From Flammeovirgaceae bacterium (lineage in GTDB: Bacteria; Bacteroidota; Bacteroidia; Cytophagales; Cyclobacteriaceae): a DNA stretch of 61,491 nucleotides. The notes beneath the pieces were generated by a model. It searched no databases. It saw nothing but the letters and a program-made list of their open reading frames with translations, and had not been told where the DNA came from. The position numbers and the translations under genes are program-made. The stretch covers positions 1 through 61,491 of the forward strand of contig JAJTGY010000020.1 of NCBI GenBank assembly GCA_021298015.1. Direction: 5' to 3'. Shown here piece by piece: positions 30,010-39,750 of this stretch (positions are counted from its first letter, which is position 1; every line of letters starts with the position of its first letter).

Positions 30010-32280
30010 TTATTGAAACTTAAAACCATAGCTGATGAAGGGAAGCAAGCCAAAAAGCCCCGGTTGCTGATAGCGGAAAGAGCCATCACCATTGGGTTCA
30101 ATTGAGATACCGATGGGCGCGGCCCGGTTGTAAACATTGTACACCCCGGCAAACCACTCACCCTGCCAGCGCTTTCGCTGACGACCGTGCAATTTTACCC
30201 CCAGATCCAGGCGGTGGGTGTCCGCCAGCTTAACGGAGTTGATGGGCGCAAACACCGGCACCAGATCCACACCGATGAGCGTGGGTGAGGGCAGGGCATA
30301 CTGCCCAATCACGGGAGTAAACCGTGACCCCGATATAAACTCAAACACTGCGGAGAGTGACCAGCGGCCGGTGAGCTGATAGTTGGCCACCACGGCTCCA
30401 TTGTGCCTGCGGTCGTACCGCGCCAGGAAGGAATTTCCCTGATTGATTTCATCAAATTGCCGCGTAGACTTGGACAAGGTGTAGCTAATCCACCCTGTGA
30501 GTTTTCCGGATTCCTTCTTTAACAAGAACTCCAGACCATACGCACGGCCCCGCCCCTGTATCAATTGGTCTTCAAACTCGGTGTTCAAAAAGAGATTTGT
30601 GCCCTCGCGATAGCCAATTAACTGATTCATGTCTTTGTAGTACCCCTCCAGGCTCACAAACAAGCCACGCGCGGGTATTACGTGCTGCCAGGCCAGCGTT
30701 CCCTGATTGGCGGTTTGGGGACTAACCCGATTGGTTACCGGATACCAAATGTCGGTAGGGAAGGCAACCGCAGCGCTGGATACGCGATGGAGGTATTGCG
30801 CCATGCGCGAGTAGCTGGCTTTCACCGCTGATCGTTCGCTGATCTGGTAACGAAGTGCCAAGCGCGGTTCGGGCTTGGTATACAGTTTGTTCGTTACCCA
30901 GGCCGATGAAAGCCGGAAGCCGACACTCCAGGTCCAGCGGTTTTGCCATGCGCCATCTGCCTGCACAAAGGCTGAGGTTTCCAAACTTGTTTGCGGGCGG
31001 GTTGCGCTGCTTTGCAATAACTCCGATATCTCGCCAGACGTGTTGATCACATTCGGGCTCACACGGTGGTGCACCGACTCGAGACCACCGGATAGCGAGA
31101 TGGAACCGAGTGAGTCCCATTGCATTTTCAACTTGCCGCCCCAGTCCTGAATACTGGAATTCACAAATAAACGACTGTCTTCAAATGTATTTTCGATCGT
31201 GTAGTTAAACTTCGTGCCGTAGAGATTGAGCTCGGAGTGAAGATTTCTTCGCAGACTTTTGCGCCAAAAGAGTGTTTGCGTGCGATTGCCGATGATGAAG
31301 TCCGAGTTGATGTTTCTCCGTTCGCTGCCCTGAAAATCGAGAACATCTTGTCCGGAATAGTAAGTGAACTCCAGGTAATCACGGGCCGAAGGTCGGTAAC
31401 TTACTTTGGCGTTGAGATCATAAAAAAAATAGGGTAAGGATTCGCCCACCACCCGTACAACCTGATCGATGTAGGTTCTGCGGCCCGCCACCCAAACGTC
31501 AAGTTTATTTTTGATAACTGGCTGCGCTACCATCAAACGCGAGGCAAGCAACCCCACATTGCCATTCATGCGAAAGCGATCGATCGGCCGCGATTGACTG
31601 CGCACATTCAGAATAGACGACAACCGCCCGCCATAGGAGGCCGGAAACGCTCCGTTCATGGCTTCCACACCTTCCAAAATGTCGGGATTAAATACCGAAA
31701 GGAACCCAAACAAATGACCGGTGTTGTAAACGGGCGCTCCATCCAACAATACGAGATTCTGATCAGCCGCCCCTCCCCGCACAAACAAGTCGCTGGTGCC
31801 CTCTACTCCTTTGGAAACACCCGGAAGCAGTTGAATGGTTTTGATCAAATCCGCCTCCCCGCCCAGAACGGGTATCGAACTAATCTCTTTCCCACTTAGC
31901 GTATACGTGCTGGCCCGCGTCTCGGAAAACTGGTCAGACTGCAACAGGCGTTCGGCTGAGACCACCACTTCATCCAGTTGCTCGGTCAACGATTCCATAA
32001 ACACCGTGATGAGCGTATCGCGGGTTAGGTTGAACTTCAACGACAATTTTTGAAAGCCCGTGTGGGAAAGCACCAGCGTAACGGAGCCGGGGGGCAGCGC
32101 CAAGCGAAAATCACCCTCGACCCCGGTAGCGATTGCCTTCTGCCGGTTGACCGCCTGCACATTGGCGCCTGGTAGCGGCCTACCCTGGCCGTCAAAAACA
32201 CGGCCATACAGCGTAGGCTGGGCCACACTACAGGTTGCCCACCAGGATAAAACCAACAGGATACTCACCCGACACCACAT
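30010..32280 (-). CDS. TonB-dependent outer-membrane receptor (DUF4249-associated)
   Basis: The 756-residue protein has a signal peptide (…T-C-S-V-A-Q), a carboxypeptidase-like domain (L-Y-G-R-V-F-D-G-Q-G-R-P-L-P), a plug (S-S-I-P-V-L-G-G-E-A-D-L-I-K and L-L-P-G-V-S-K-G-V-E-G) and a beta-barrel ending in aromatic F-K-F-Q. These receptors import iron complexes, vitamins or oligomers using TonB energy. It begins the operon with the DUF4249 lipoprotein. The substrate is not evident. Confidence 0.93.
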   Translation of the reverse strand: MWCRVSILLVLSWWATCSVAQPTLYGRVFDGQGRPLPGANVQAVNRQKAIATGVEGDFRLALPPGSVTLVLSHTGFQKLSLKFNLTRDTLITVFMESLTEQLDEVVVSAERLLQSDQFSETRASTYTLSGKEISSIPVLGGEADLIKTIQLLPGVSKGVEGTSDLFVRGGAADQNLVLLDGAPVYNTGHLFGFLSVFNPDILEGVEAMNGAFPASYGGRLSSILNVRSQSRPIDRFRMNGNVGLLASRLMVAQPVIKNKLDVWVAGRRTYIDQVVRVVGESLPYFFYDLNAKVSYRPSARDYLEFTYYSGQDVLDFQGSERRNINSDFIIGNRTQTLFWRKSLRRNLHSELNLYGTKFNYTIENTFEDSRLFVNSSIQDWGGKLKMQWDSLGSISLSGGLESVHHRVSPNVINTSGEISELLQSSATRPQTSLETSAFVQADGAWQNRWTWSVGFRLSSAWVTNKLYTKPEPRLALRYQISERSAVKASYSRMAQYLHRVSSAAVAFPTDIWYPVTNRVSPQTANQGTLAWQHVIPARGLFVSLEGYYKDMNQLIGYREGTNLFLNTEFEDQLIQGRGRAYGLEFLLKKESGKLTGWISYTLSKSTRQFDEINQGNSFLARYDRRHNGAVVANYQLTGRWSLSAVFEFISGSRFTPVIGQYALPSPTLIGVDLVPVFAPINSVKLADTHRLDLGVKLHGRQRKRWQGEWFAGVYNVYNRAAPIGISIEPNGDGSFRYQQPGLFGLLPFISYGFKFQ

Positions 32281-32416
32281 ACCGAATATTAAACCAATAT
32301 CTTCCGCTTTATACTGTTTAACACCTAAACCGTAAAAAATATTATGTAACAGGCTGAATCCTTAACAAGGAGCGTGTATCTTTTGGTGGTTTGTCACAAA
32401 CTATCTCTGTTCTATT

Positions 32417-33688
32417 ATGAAAACAATCGTTTGCCTGGCCGCGGTGTTCATCATCGGAGCGTGCCAGCCACCGCCCCGCGACCCGAAATTCAAGCTCATC
32501 TCCACGGAGAAGTTTGTCTTCAACTCCTTTGTGGATTGCAACATGGCCGAGGCGTGGGTAGGCGATACCCTGCGCATCTTCCCCGGCAAGTATGGCGAGG
32601 ATCCCGTGTGGGGCGATGCCCGTGAATTGAAGTATGCCAACGGGCGCCATGCCGATGAGGTCTTTCTGACTCCGCGCGAAAAATTCATCGACCCGATAAT
32701 GCCGGCCAATGTACCCCCCGGCACACCCGGCCTTCACGGAGCGGTGTGGTTCGAAACGATGTACCAGGACAAAAACGACCCCACCGGCCGAACGTTGTAT
32801 GGCATCTATCACAACGAAAATTATCCGCAAACACTTCCCTACGATTCCGCTACGGGGCTCGGTTACAAAAATGAAAACTGGCCCGAAGGACTTCGTGGGC
32901 CCGAGTCCGCTGCAGCCGTATGCCGCATCGGTATTATGAAATCGACCGATGGAGGAAGACGTTGGGAGAACAAAGGCATCTTCATTGAGGATATGCAGCC
33001 CAACATGATCCTCAAACCAGACAATGTTTCACTCACGTTTGCCGGTGGCGTAGGCGATCCTTCGGCCGTTGCCAGTGGCGACTCGCTGTATCTTTTTTAC
33101 GGTGAGTACAGCTATCCCCAGCCGTATGCCACCGGCAATTACACGGAAGAAACTGAGTGGAGCGGCCAGTGCATCAGTGTGGCGCGCATCGCGCTCCGCG
33201 ATCTCGATCAGCCGGAGGGCAAAGCCAGGCGTTGGGACGGCCGTGGATTCAACACCGCGCACAACCAAATCGGCAAACCGATACCCGCGCTGCAGATCCC
33301 GCGCGAAGCCGGGGGCGGACCAGCGTCCAGGGCCGGCCAATACCACTGGGGTCCATCTGTCAGTTGGAATTACTACCTCAACTGCTGGGTAATGTTAATG
33401 GGTAAAGTGGAAGAACCGAAGTGGAAAGGCAGCAGCATTTTCATTTCGTTCAACCGTAACAAAGACCTCGGTGTTGGCGACCATGCGGTGCAATGGAGCA
33501 AACCCCAATTATTGCTTACCAAGCCCGGTCGCGTGTTGTGGTATCCGTCTCTTCAGCCCATGCATACACCGGAAGACATGGCTAATAAAAACACGTGCCT
33601 GCATCTAGGGCAGCGCGCACGGCTGTTTGTGAAAGACAGTGAGGCGAATGAGTATAGTTCGGAGTATGTGATTGAGTTTGAGCCGTAA
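32417..33688 (+). CDS. Lipoprotein with five-bladed beta-propeller (GH43/DUF4185-like)
   Basis: The 423-residue protein begins with a lipoprotein signal peptide (lipobox I-I-G-A-C). The body has repeated Trp/Tyr/Gly beta-strand segments such as I-M-K-S-T-D-G-G-R-R-W-E-N, S-L-Y-L-F-Y-G-E-Y and W-G-P-S-V-S-W-N, as in five-bladed propeller glycosidase-like proteins. I cannot identify the catalytic acids with confidence. A role in binding or cleaving glycans at the cell surface is likely but unproven. It is a single gene, divergent from the receptor operon. Confidence 0.7.
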   Translation: MKTIVCLAAVFIIGACQPPPRDPKFKLISTEKFVFNSFVDCNMAEAWVGDTLRIFPGKYGEDPVWGDARELKYANGRHADEVFLTPREKFIDPIMPANVPPGTPGLHGAVWFETMYQDKNDPTGRTLYGIYHNENYPQTLPYDSATGLGYKNENWPEGLRGPESAAAVCRIGIMKSTDGGRRWENKGIFIEDMQPNMILKPDNVSLTFAGGVGDPSAVASGDSLYLFYGEYSYPQPYATGNYTEETEWSGQCISVARIALRDLDQPEGKARRWDGRGFNTAHNQIGKPIPALQIPREAGGGPASRAGQYHWGPSVSWNYYLNCWVMLMGKVEEPKWKGSSIFISFNRNKDLGVGDHAVQWSKPQLLLTKPGRVLWYPSLQPMHTPEDMANKNTCLHLGQRARLFVKDSEANEYSSEYVIEFEP

Positions 33689-33814
33689 TGATTTCGGTAA
33701 CACGTGCAGCAACGATGAAGGGTATGGAATAATTTCAAAATAGGAAGTGGATTCTTCGTTTCCTATTTTCAGCCTTGGGAATTTTCTTTCATATGCTATT
33801 TTTAAGTGACTCCG

Positions 33815-36070
33815 ATGGAAGACTTACTCGATCAGGCCGCGCGGTTCATCAATACAACCTCCAGCCATATTTTCCTGACCGGAAAAGCAGGCACAGGAAA
33901 GACCACGTTTTTGAAGAATCTGAAAAGCCACACGCACAAGAATTTTATTGTTGTAGCCCCCACGGGTATTGCCGCACTGAATGCTGGAGGCGTTACGATT
34001 CACTCGCAGTTTCTGCTGCCGCCCGGAACATTTCTGCCCGACCGGTTCTTGGCCGAAACCGTAACCGACCAGGGGCGCGTACTGAACGAAAAGGCACTTG
34101 CCCGGAAACACCCGATTACCAGTGCCCGAAAACTCGTGCTTCGATCAATCGATTTGCTGGTGATTGACGAAGTAAGCATGCTGCGGGCCGATTTGCTTGA
34201 TGCCATCGACTACCGCATGAAAGCCGCCCGGGGCAACTTCAGGCGGAGTTTTGGCGGAGCACAAGTGCTGTTTATTGGTGACCTGTTTCAACTTCCACCC
34301 GTAGTGCGTAGCGATGAACAGGAAATGCTGGGGCGTTACTACAAAAGTCCGTGGTTCTACGAAGCCCACGCACTGCGAAATGACCCGCCCATTTATATCG
34401 AACTGCAGAAGATCTTCCGCCAACAAGACGAGGATTTTATCACGCTGCTCAATCACCTGCGCAACAACGAGGTAACGGAGGAGGATATTAATGTGCTCAA
34501 CCGCCACGTCAAACCCGCTGCGGAAATCAGGGAATTGAAAGAAGTGATTACACTGACTACGCACAATTACAAGGCAGACGAAATTAATCAACACGAATTA
34601 AGGGCACTAAAAACGCCCACCAGCGTATTTGATGCCTTTATCGAAGGTGAGTTTCCGGAAAACATGTATCCGGCTCGCGCTTCACTGGAACTTAAGGCAG
34701 GCGCTCAGATTATGTTTATCCGTAATGATCCTTCTGACGAGCGGAAATATGTAAATGGGAAACTAGCTACCGTTTTAGAGATAAAAAGGGACGAAGTTTG
34801 GGTGCAGCTTGCCGATACCCATGAGTGGTACCAACTCAAACGCACACGTTGGGAAAATAAACGCTACACCCTTGAGCCCGGAAAACAGGAGTTACGAGAA
34901 GACGTGATTGGCAGCTTTGAACAGTATCCGGTTAAGCTGGCTTGGGCGATTACGGTACACAAAAGCCAGGGCCTTACGTTCGATCGGGCGATCATCGATG
35001 TAGAACAAGCCTTTGCCGGAGGCCAGGTGTATGTGGCCCTGTCGCGTTTGCGGTCGCTTGATGGCTTGATTTTGAGAACCCGCATTCCATCGGGCGCCAT
35101 CAGGACCGACCGGGAAGTGGCAGCTTTTGCGATGGCGAATCATCAACCCGATAAGCTAACTGAACTGGCGGCAGCACGTCAGCAACACTATGTGCAGCAA
35201 ATTATTCAAACGACATTTGATTTCTCTCCGCTCGTGAAAGACATCGAGCATACGCGAAAAAGTAAGGAACCCGAACTGGACGATCCGTCCTTGAGGCCGG
35301 TATTGGTTCAGATTTCCGAAGCGCTCGAAAAAGAAAAAGCGAACACCGAAAAATTCAGACACCAATTGAATGGATTGTTGGCCGATGGTCTTCAGGATGC
35401 CTTTGCGGACCGTCTGCAAAAGGGCAGTATCTATTACCGAACAATTCTTAGCGGCTTGTTGGAGCAGTTGTTGCAGCACCTGAACGCCATGCGCGAACGT
35501 AAACGTGTTAAGGCATACGTGACCCAGCTAACCGAACTCGATCAGGCCTTGAGCAAAAAACTTGAAGAAATGGATAAGGCGCAGGTGTTGATCTCCGGTA
35601 TCCTGACAGGTCAACAACATTTCGACTTTGATATAATCACCCGCCAACGTGCTGAAGCCCGTGAAGCTTTGTTGTCACTCGTGGATCAGGCGAGCGCACA
35701 CCCTACGCCAGAAAGGGAAGTAAAAAGACAATCAAAATCCAAACGAGGTAAAACACACGAGTCCGAACCGAGCACCTATGAAATCACACTTCAAATGTTC
35801 AGAGGGGGGCTTGGTGTCGGGCAAATTGCGGGGGAACGCGGCCTGGCGCTGAGCACAATTGAAGGACACCTGGGAAAAGCCATTGAGGCTGGTCAATTGG
35901 ATATTTCCGCACTGATAACCCCTGCCGAGTTGGCGGAGGTTATAGCGGCCATCGACTCTTTGCCAGTCGGCTATGCGATCAAAGATTTGTTCATGCTATT
36001 AAAAGGCAGGTTCAGTTACGGCAAGCTGAGGGCCGTGGTGGCTAACCGAAAACGCGGGGAAACCGGTTAA
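33815..36070 (+). CDS. PIF1-like SF1 helicase with C-terminal helix-turn-helix domain
   Basis: The ATG at 33815 is preferred to a GTG at 33806. The 751-residue protein carries Walker A L-T-G-K-A-G-T-G-K-T (22-30), Walker B L-L-V-I-D-E-V-S-M-L, motif III region F-I-G-D-L-F-Q-L-P-P, and the C-terminal UvrD-like helicase motifs A-I-T-V-H-K-S-Q-G and V-Y-V-A-L-S-R. This is the PIF1/RecD-like architecture. The last 100 residues hold a helix-turn-helix of the kind seen at the end of RecQ-like helicases (G-L-G-V-G-Q-I-A-G-E-R-G-L-A). It probably unwinds DNA in repair or restart. It converges on the CotH gene with a 4-bp overlap. Confidence 0.9.
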   Translation: MEDLLDQAARFINTTSSHIFLTGKAGTGKTTFLKNLKSHTHKNFIVVAPTGIAALNAGGVTIHSQFLLPPGTFLPDRFLAETVTDQGRVLNEKALARKHPITSARKLVLRSIDLLVIDEVSMLRADLLDAIDYRMKAARGNFRRSFGGAQVLFIGDLFQLPPVVRSDEQEMLGRYYKSPWFYEAHALRNDPPIYIELQKIFRQQDEDFITLLNHLRNNEVTEEDINVLNRHVKPAAEIRELKEVITLTTHNYKADEINQHELRALKTPTSVFDAFIEGEFPENMYPARASLELKAGAQIMFIRNDPSDERKYVNGKLATVLEIKRDEVWVQLADTHEWYQLKRTRWENKRYTLEPGKQELREDVIGSFEQYPVKLAWAITVHKSQGLTFDRAIIDVEQAFAGGQVYVALSRLRSLDGLILRTRIPSGAIRTDREVAAFAMANHQPDKLTELAAARQQHYVQQIIQTTFDFSPLVKDIEHTRKSKEPELDDPSLRPVLVQISEALEKEKANTEKFRHQLNGLLADGLQDAFADRLQKGSIYYRTILSGLLEQLLQHLNAMRERKRVKAYVTQLTELDQALSKKLEEMDKAQVLISGILTGQQHFDFDIITRQRAEAREALLSLVDQASAHPTPEREVKRQSKSKRGKTHESEPSTYEITLQMFRGGLGVGQIAGERGLALSTIEGHLGKAIEAGQLDISALITPAELAEVIAAIDSLPVGYAIKDLFMLLKGRFSYGKLRAVVANRKRGETG

Positions 36071-37506
36071 AACGACCCAATCTTGGAATCCATCCAGGCT
36101 GCCCGTTGTTGCAGAAACTGCCGCAGGTCGCTCACGGACTGATCGTAATTTACGCCAATGCCCTGGTCCCACTTGTCGTAGTTTCGCCTGACGGCTCCAT
36201 TTGCTTTCAAATAATCAGCGGTGTTACTAACCAACGCACTGAGGGTGGCGTTGCTGAGCGCATTCGCGCGTAGTGCCTGCCACCGTTGCTTTACCTCTGC
36301 TCTAAACTGTTGATCTTCCATCAACCGAGGCCACCAGCACGGCATCATCCAGGCATCACTCGATACATATTGATTGTAGTTGATCACCCAATCGTTCATC
36401 GGGATGCGTCCGCCATTATCAAACCCAATATCAAAATCCCAAACCGGGCCCATGGCCAATTTGCCATCACGGTCTTTTTGCAGATAGGTACTGAGCCGGT
36501 ACGCATCCACATTACGGCATAGTTCATTGATGATGAAGTAGTCCACAAAAGTGGAGCGATCAATAAAGTTGGTGTACGTGCGTGTGGTGGTGAAGTTGTC
36601 CGTCAGCAGGGCAGTTTCAAACTGATCAACGTAGTTGGCGATATACTGCTTTTGCGCATCCGTGATGTCTGCGGCATCGGGGTACTCGTACAGAAAATAG
36701 GTTTCGAGGTATTTCTGCGGATGGTACGGAGGGCCGAAAGCCGGGAATGTAATTATCCCCCGATTGATATCGTAGCGGCTGCGAAAGCTGTTCTGAGCGG
36801 TGTAACGGGCGTCATCATCCCAGTTGTTATCGAAGTAGGGAAGAGGTTTGCCGATGGCCGCATCGCCAAGCGATACTTTGTCGATGGTGAGGATGTAACC
36901 CCCGGTAAGGTTAGTCGAGCCCGAATTAAGTGAACGTATGTTGATGCGGTTACTGTCGCGCTTCGGCTTCTCCGTGAAAACGTACACACCCAGATACTCT
37001 CCGTTGAGCTCCAGTTCCACGAACTTGCAACGGGCGGCATATCGGCCTATACTTCGCGATAGCTCGTACGCAACGAAGTTATACATCAACGTCTTATCAA
37101 AAATGTACTTGTCGTCCAGATTCACCACATGGCCAATCAGTCGCCAGTCTTCCTCAGCCGGAAAGCCAAAAAATGAAACGTCCACATCCTGCCCGGCTCC
37201 ATCGGTTGTCTCAAAATTGTAGCCCTTCTTGTTGGAAAGCCGGTAGGATGTTTTGCCGCGGTAATCGATGCCGATACTTTGTTCCTGCACGAGGTTTTTA
37301 CGCTCGTACACGTTTAGCGTTGCAGGCGTTTTCGGCTCAAACTGAATTTCGGCACCCCGCGTGTCAATCACGATGTAGGGAATTTCGCTGCTTCCAACGT
37401 CAACATCAAAATCACGCGGGGGCGGCTCAGCTTCGCGGCACGCCTGACTTAGCATTATGAATACGAGTACGCCAAGTGTAAATCCACACTTCAACACGCG
37501 CATCAT
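36067..37506 (-). CDS. CotH-family lipoprotein
   Basis: The ATG at 37506 starts a lipoprotein signal (M-M-R-V-L-K-C-G, lipobox L-S-Q-A-C); a longer in-frame start would bury it. The 479-residue product matches the CotH fold: I-D-Y-R-G-K-T-S, L-I-G-H-V-V-N-L-D-D-K-Y, E-L-N-G-E-Y-L-G-V-Y and the metal-binding G-P-V-W-D-F-D-I-G-F-D-N. Spore-coat CotH is a protein kinase in Bacillus; secreted bacterial homologues outside spore formers have no fixed role. The kinase residues appear present. It may phosphorylate surface proteins. Confidence 0.88.
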   Translation of the reverse strand: MMRVLKCGFTLGVLVFIMLSQACREAEPPPRDFDVDVGSSEIPYIVIDTRGAEIQFEPKTPATLNVYERKNLVQEQSIGIDYRGKTSYRLSNKKGYNFETTDGAGQDVDVSFFGFPAEEDWRLIGHVVNLDDKYIFDKTLMYNFVAYELSRSIGRYAARCKFVELELNGEYLGVYVFTEKPKRDSNRINIRSLNSGSTNLTGGYILTIDKVSLGDAAIGKPLPYFDNNWDDDARYTAQNSFRSRYDINRGIITFPAFGPPYHPQKYLETYFLYEYPDAADITDAQKQYIANYVDQFETALLTDNFTTTRTYTNFIDRSTFVDYFIINELCRNVDAYRLSTYLQKDRDGKLAMGPVWDFDIGFDNGGRIPMNDWVINYNQYVSSDAWMMPCWWPRLMEDQQFRAEVKQRWQALRANALSNATLSALVSNTADYLKANGAVRRNYDKWDQGIGVNYDQSVSDLRQFLQQRAAWMDSKIGSF

Positions 37507-37724
37507 GCGGCTAAGATACACAGTGGATGGAATTGATTCGGGCAAAAAACAAATTACAACGGTAAACAAGTACACCGTTCGGTAAGCCTGCTTTTCGTTG
37601 TCAGCCGACACCGGCCGGGCTGTAGCGCGAAGGCCGGCACCAGGAACTGGAGGTAACAGAGCTGTTTTGCTTCACCGTACGCATCTATCGGTTGAGCGCA
37701 GTCTAGAGTTGCCTTTACGGTACG

Positions 37725-38321
37725 CTAAAAAGTATTGTTCATAACAAAGAACGCTTGTGTGTAGCGTTCGCGCAGCGCAGTTTCGCGGGTTTTGAAAGGC
37801 TCTGCCAGTTGCTCAGGCGTACCCGGGTAGCCAATGGCCAATACCACAACGGGTTCGTGTGTATCCGGTATGTTGAGGTTACCGATGATCTTGTCTTTTT
37901 CAAAGCCGCCCATCTGGTGCACGTTCAAACCCAAATGGGTTGCCTGCAGGGAAAGGAACGCGTTGGCTGCTCCCAGATCGAACCGAGCTGAGCCATTCGG
38001 TTTGTCGTTCTTCAGAAAGTTTTTCCGAACCATCGACACTACCAACAGCGGGGCTTCCCTCGTCCAGAGTTTATTGCCCTCCATCAGCGAATCAAAGATC
38101 TTTTCCCACAGCTCAGGCTGATCTTTTGTGGCGTATAGGTAGGCCCACGGCTGTTCGTTGCTGCTGCTGGGTGCCCAGCGCGCTGCTTCAAAAAGAGACT
38201 TGATCGTTTCACCGCTCACCGGAGTGGGCAAGTACGCTCTGCGGCTCTTTCGCTCGCGGATTTCTGCGAACACCGGATGTTCAATGGTATTGGATTTCAA
38301 TTCGATTATCTGCGTTTCCAT
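37725..38321 (-). CDS. Nitroreductase-family FMN oxidoreductase
   Basis: The 198-residue protein has the nitroreductase features: the FMN-phosphate motif E-R-K-S-R-R-A-Y, A-A-R-W-A-P-S-S-S-N-E-Q-P-W, D-L-G-A-A-N-A-F-L-S-L-Q-A and the G-Y-P-G-T strand end. Members reduce nitro groups, quinones or enones with NAD(P)H as dimers. It lies upstream of a gap of about 220 bp before the CotH gene and 31 bp downstream of a small membrane-protein gene on the same strand. The substrate is unknown. Confidence 0.92.
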   Translation of the reverse strand: METQIIELKSNTIEHPVFAEIRERKSRRAYLPTPVSGETIKSLFEAARWAPSSSNEQPWAYLYATKDQPELWEKIFDSLMEGNKLWTREAPLLVVSMVRKNFLKNDKPNGSARFDLGAANAFLSLQATHLGLNVHQMGGFEKDKIIGNLNIPDTHEPVVVLAIGYPGTPEQLAEPFKTRETALRERYTQAFFVMNNTF

Positions 38322-38352
38322 AGTCTCCTTAACAAGAAACAGTTCAAACAGT

Positions 38353-38748
38353 TTACTTCGACCATTTGGGTATACCCCACGTGGCCAGAAATCCCGAAAT
38401 AATGTGCATGGGTCCGGCTAAAAGAGGAAAGGTGCTGTCCAAGACTGTGCCGTCCGGCAACTGCGGAGTATTAAAAACGGGAAACAGACTGAGCAGCGAA
38501 AAGGCAACACCTACGATGTACCAGACCAGCTTTCCTTTGGCCATATACTTAACGAGCAAAAAGTAGATCACGCCCCCAATCAAAACCGGGAATAGTGAAG
38601 ACATGACAATAGCAAATGTGAACCCGGGGGGAATGGTGGCGCCCAATCCGTTGGCCACAAGGCTCCAGATGTTGTTGGCCCCGGCCCCGATTAATCCGGC
38701 AATGCCAGCCGCTTTCAGTGCTTTCAAAAAGGTGGTTTGTGTTTCCAT
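38353..38748 (-). CDS. Small four-helix membrane protein (DUF6069-like)
   Basis: The 131-residue protein has four hydrophobic helices (near 12-32, 43-65, 73-92, 107-126), with few charged residues between. It resembles the DUF6069 group of small membrane proteins, whose function is unknown. It is co-directional with the nitroreductase (31-bp gap), so the two are probably co-transcribed. Family name is from memory of the pattern and less certain than the topology. Confidence 0.65.
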   Translation of the reverse strand: METQTTFLKALKAAGIAGLIGAGANNIWSLVANGLGATIPPGFTFAIVMSSLFPVLIGGVIYFLLVKYMAKGKLVWYIVGVAFSLLSLFPVFNTPQLPDGTVLDSTFPLLAGPMHIISGFLATWGIPKWSK

Positions 38749-38770
38749 GTTTTAAGTTGTTTAGGTTATT

Positions 38771-38827
38771 TTCGATTCTGGATTTTGGATACTGGATAGA
38801 AAGTACAGGATCAAGTATCCAGCATCT
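38771..38827. repeat. 7-bp periodic inverted repeat, second family (TGGATAC type)
   Basis: The left arm is four in-phase 7-mers (TTCGATT, CTGGATT, TTGGATA, CTGGATA; 38771-38798). The right arm is the inverted version (GATCAAG, TATCCAG, CATC; about 38806-38826). It lies between the pirin stop and the small membrane-protein gene. A second array of this family is at 53388-53436. Confidence 0.8.
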
Positions 38828-38835
38828 TTTCCGGT

Positions 38836-39705
38836 TTACTCTTCAATCAACACGCCCATCTTGCCCATTTGATAATCGCGCATGGCCTCCAGTATTTGGG
38901 TCTGGGTGTTCATGACAAACGGGCCGTACGAGACCACCTCTTCATTAAGCGGTTCGCCTGAAAGGAACAGGATGCGGGTGTCCTCCAACGCAGTAAGCGC
39001 AATGCCTTCGCCATCGTTTTTGAAGTGCACGATATGCAGGCCTTCCACCATGCCGAAACCTTCTACCTTCAGCTTGCCATCCAGCAAATAAATGAGGGTA
39101 TTGTGCGTGGCCGGTGTTGGAATTGACAGGCTGCCCTGGCTCTTGAGTTCAAACGTGGCCGCATTCACTACAGCTTGCGAAGGAATTGGCCCTTTTGTGC
39201 CGAGTACCTCACCGGAAAAAACTTTTCCGGTCACCAGCCCATGGGCAAGGCTGATTTTCGGAGCTTCTTCGGCACTCAGCGGGTAGTAGGCCGGCTGATC
39301 CATTTTGTTTTTAGCCGGTGTGTTAATCCACAATTGGATAATCTCCTGCCGGCCACCAATCTCATGAATGTTATGAGGCGGGCGCTCACTGTGAATGATG
39401 CCCATTCCGGCATTCATCCATTGTGCGCCACCGGCATAAATGACACTGTCGTTTCCCCGGCTGTCGCGGTGATGGACACCGCCTTGAAAGATAAACGTCA
39501 CAGGCGAAAATCCACGGTGCGGGTGCGGACCCACTCCCGCGTCATCCGGATCAATATGTGTGGGGGCTTTGATGTTGGCGTGATGAAGAAGAAGAAAAGG
39601 ATCAATTTGCTCCACCTGCTGGGTGGGTAAAGGTTGGCGAATGGGCAGGCCGCCCATATCCACCTGCTGGGCATATAACAGACGTGAAACGGTTCGTGTT
39701 TTCAT
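38836..39705 (-). CDS. Pirin-family cupin protein, copy 1
   Basis: The ATG at 39705 gives 289 residues beginning M-K-T-R-T-V. The pirin double cupin is visible from the metal-binding H-P-H-R-G-F near residue 60, the later H-S-E-R with preceding M-N-A-G-M-G-I-I, and the C-terminal cupin F-L-S-G-E-P-L-N-E. Pirins are iron-binding proteins, some with quercetin dioxygenase activity. This is the third gene of a minus-strand group with a second pirin and a short receiver-like protein; the groups are probably stress or electrophile responsive. Confidence 0.92.
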   Translation of the reverse strand: MKTRTVSRLLYAQQVDMGGLPIRQPLPTQQVEQIDPFLLLHHANIKAPTHIDPDDAGVGPHPHRGFSPVTFIFQGGVHHRDSRGNDSVIYAGGAQWMNAGMGIIHSERPPHNIHEIGGRQEIIQLWINTPAKNKMDQPAYYPLSAEEAPKISLAHGLVTGKVFSGEVLGTKGPIPSQAVVNAATFELKSQGSLSIPTPATHNTLIYLLDGKLKVEGFGMVEGLHIVHFKNDGEGIALTALEDTRILFLSGEPLNEEVVSYGPFVMNTQTQILEAMRDYQMGKMGVLIEE

Positions 39706-39750
39706 ATTCAATCTTTCTGCAAGCGCGGTCACTCCTGAGTGGACTAACCG

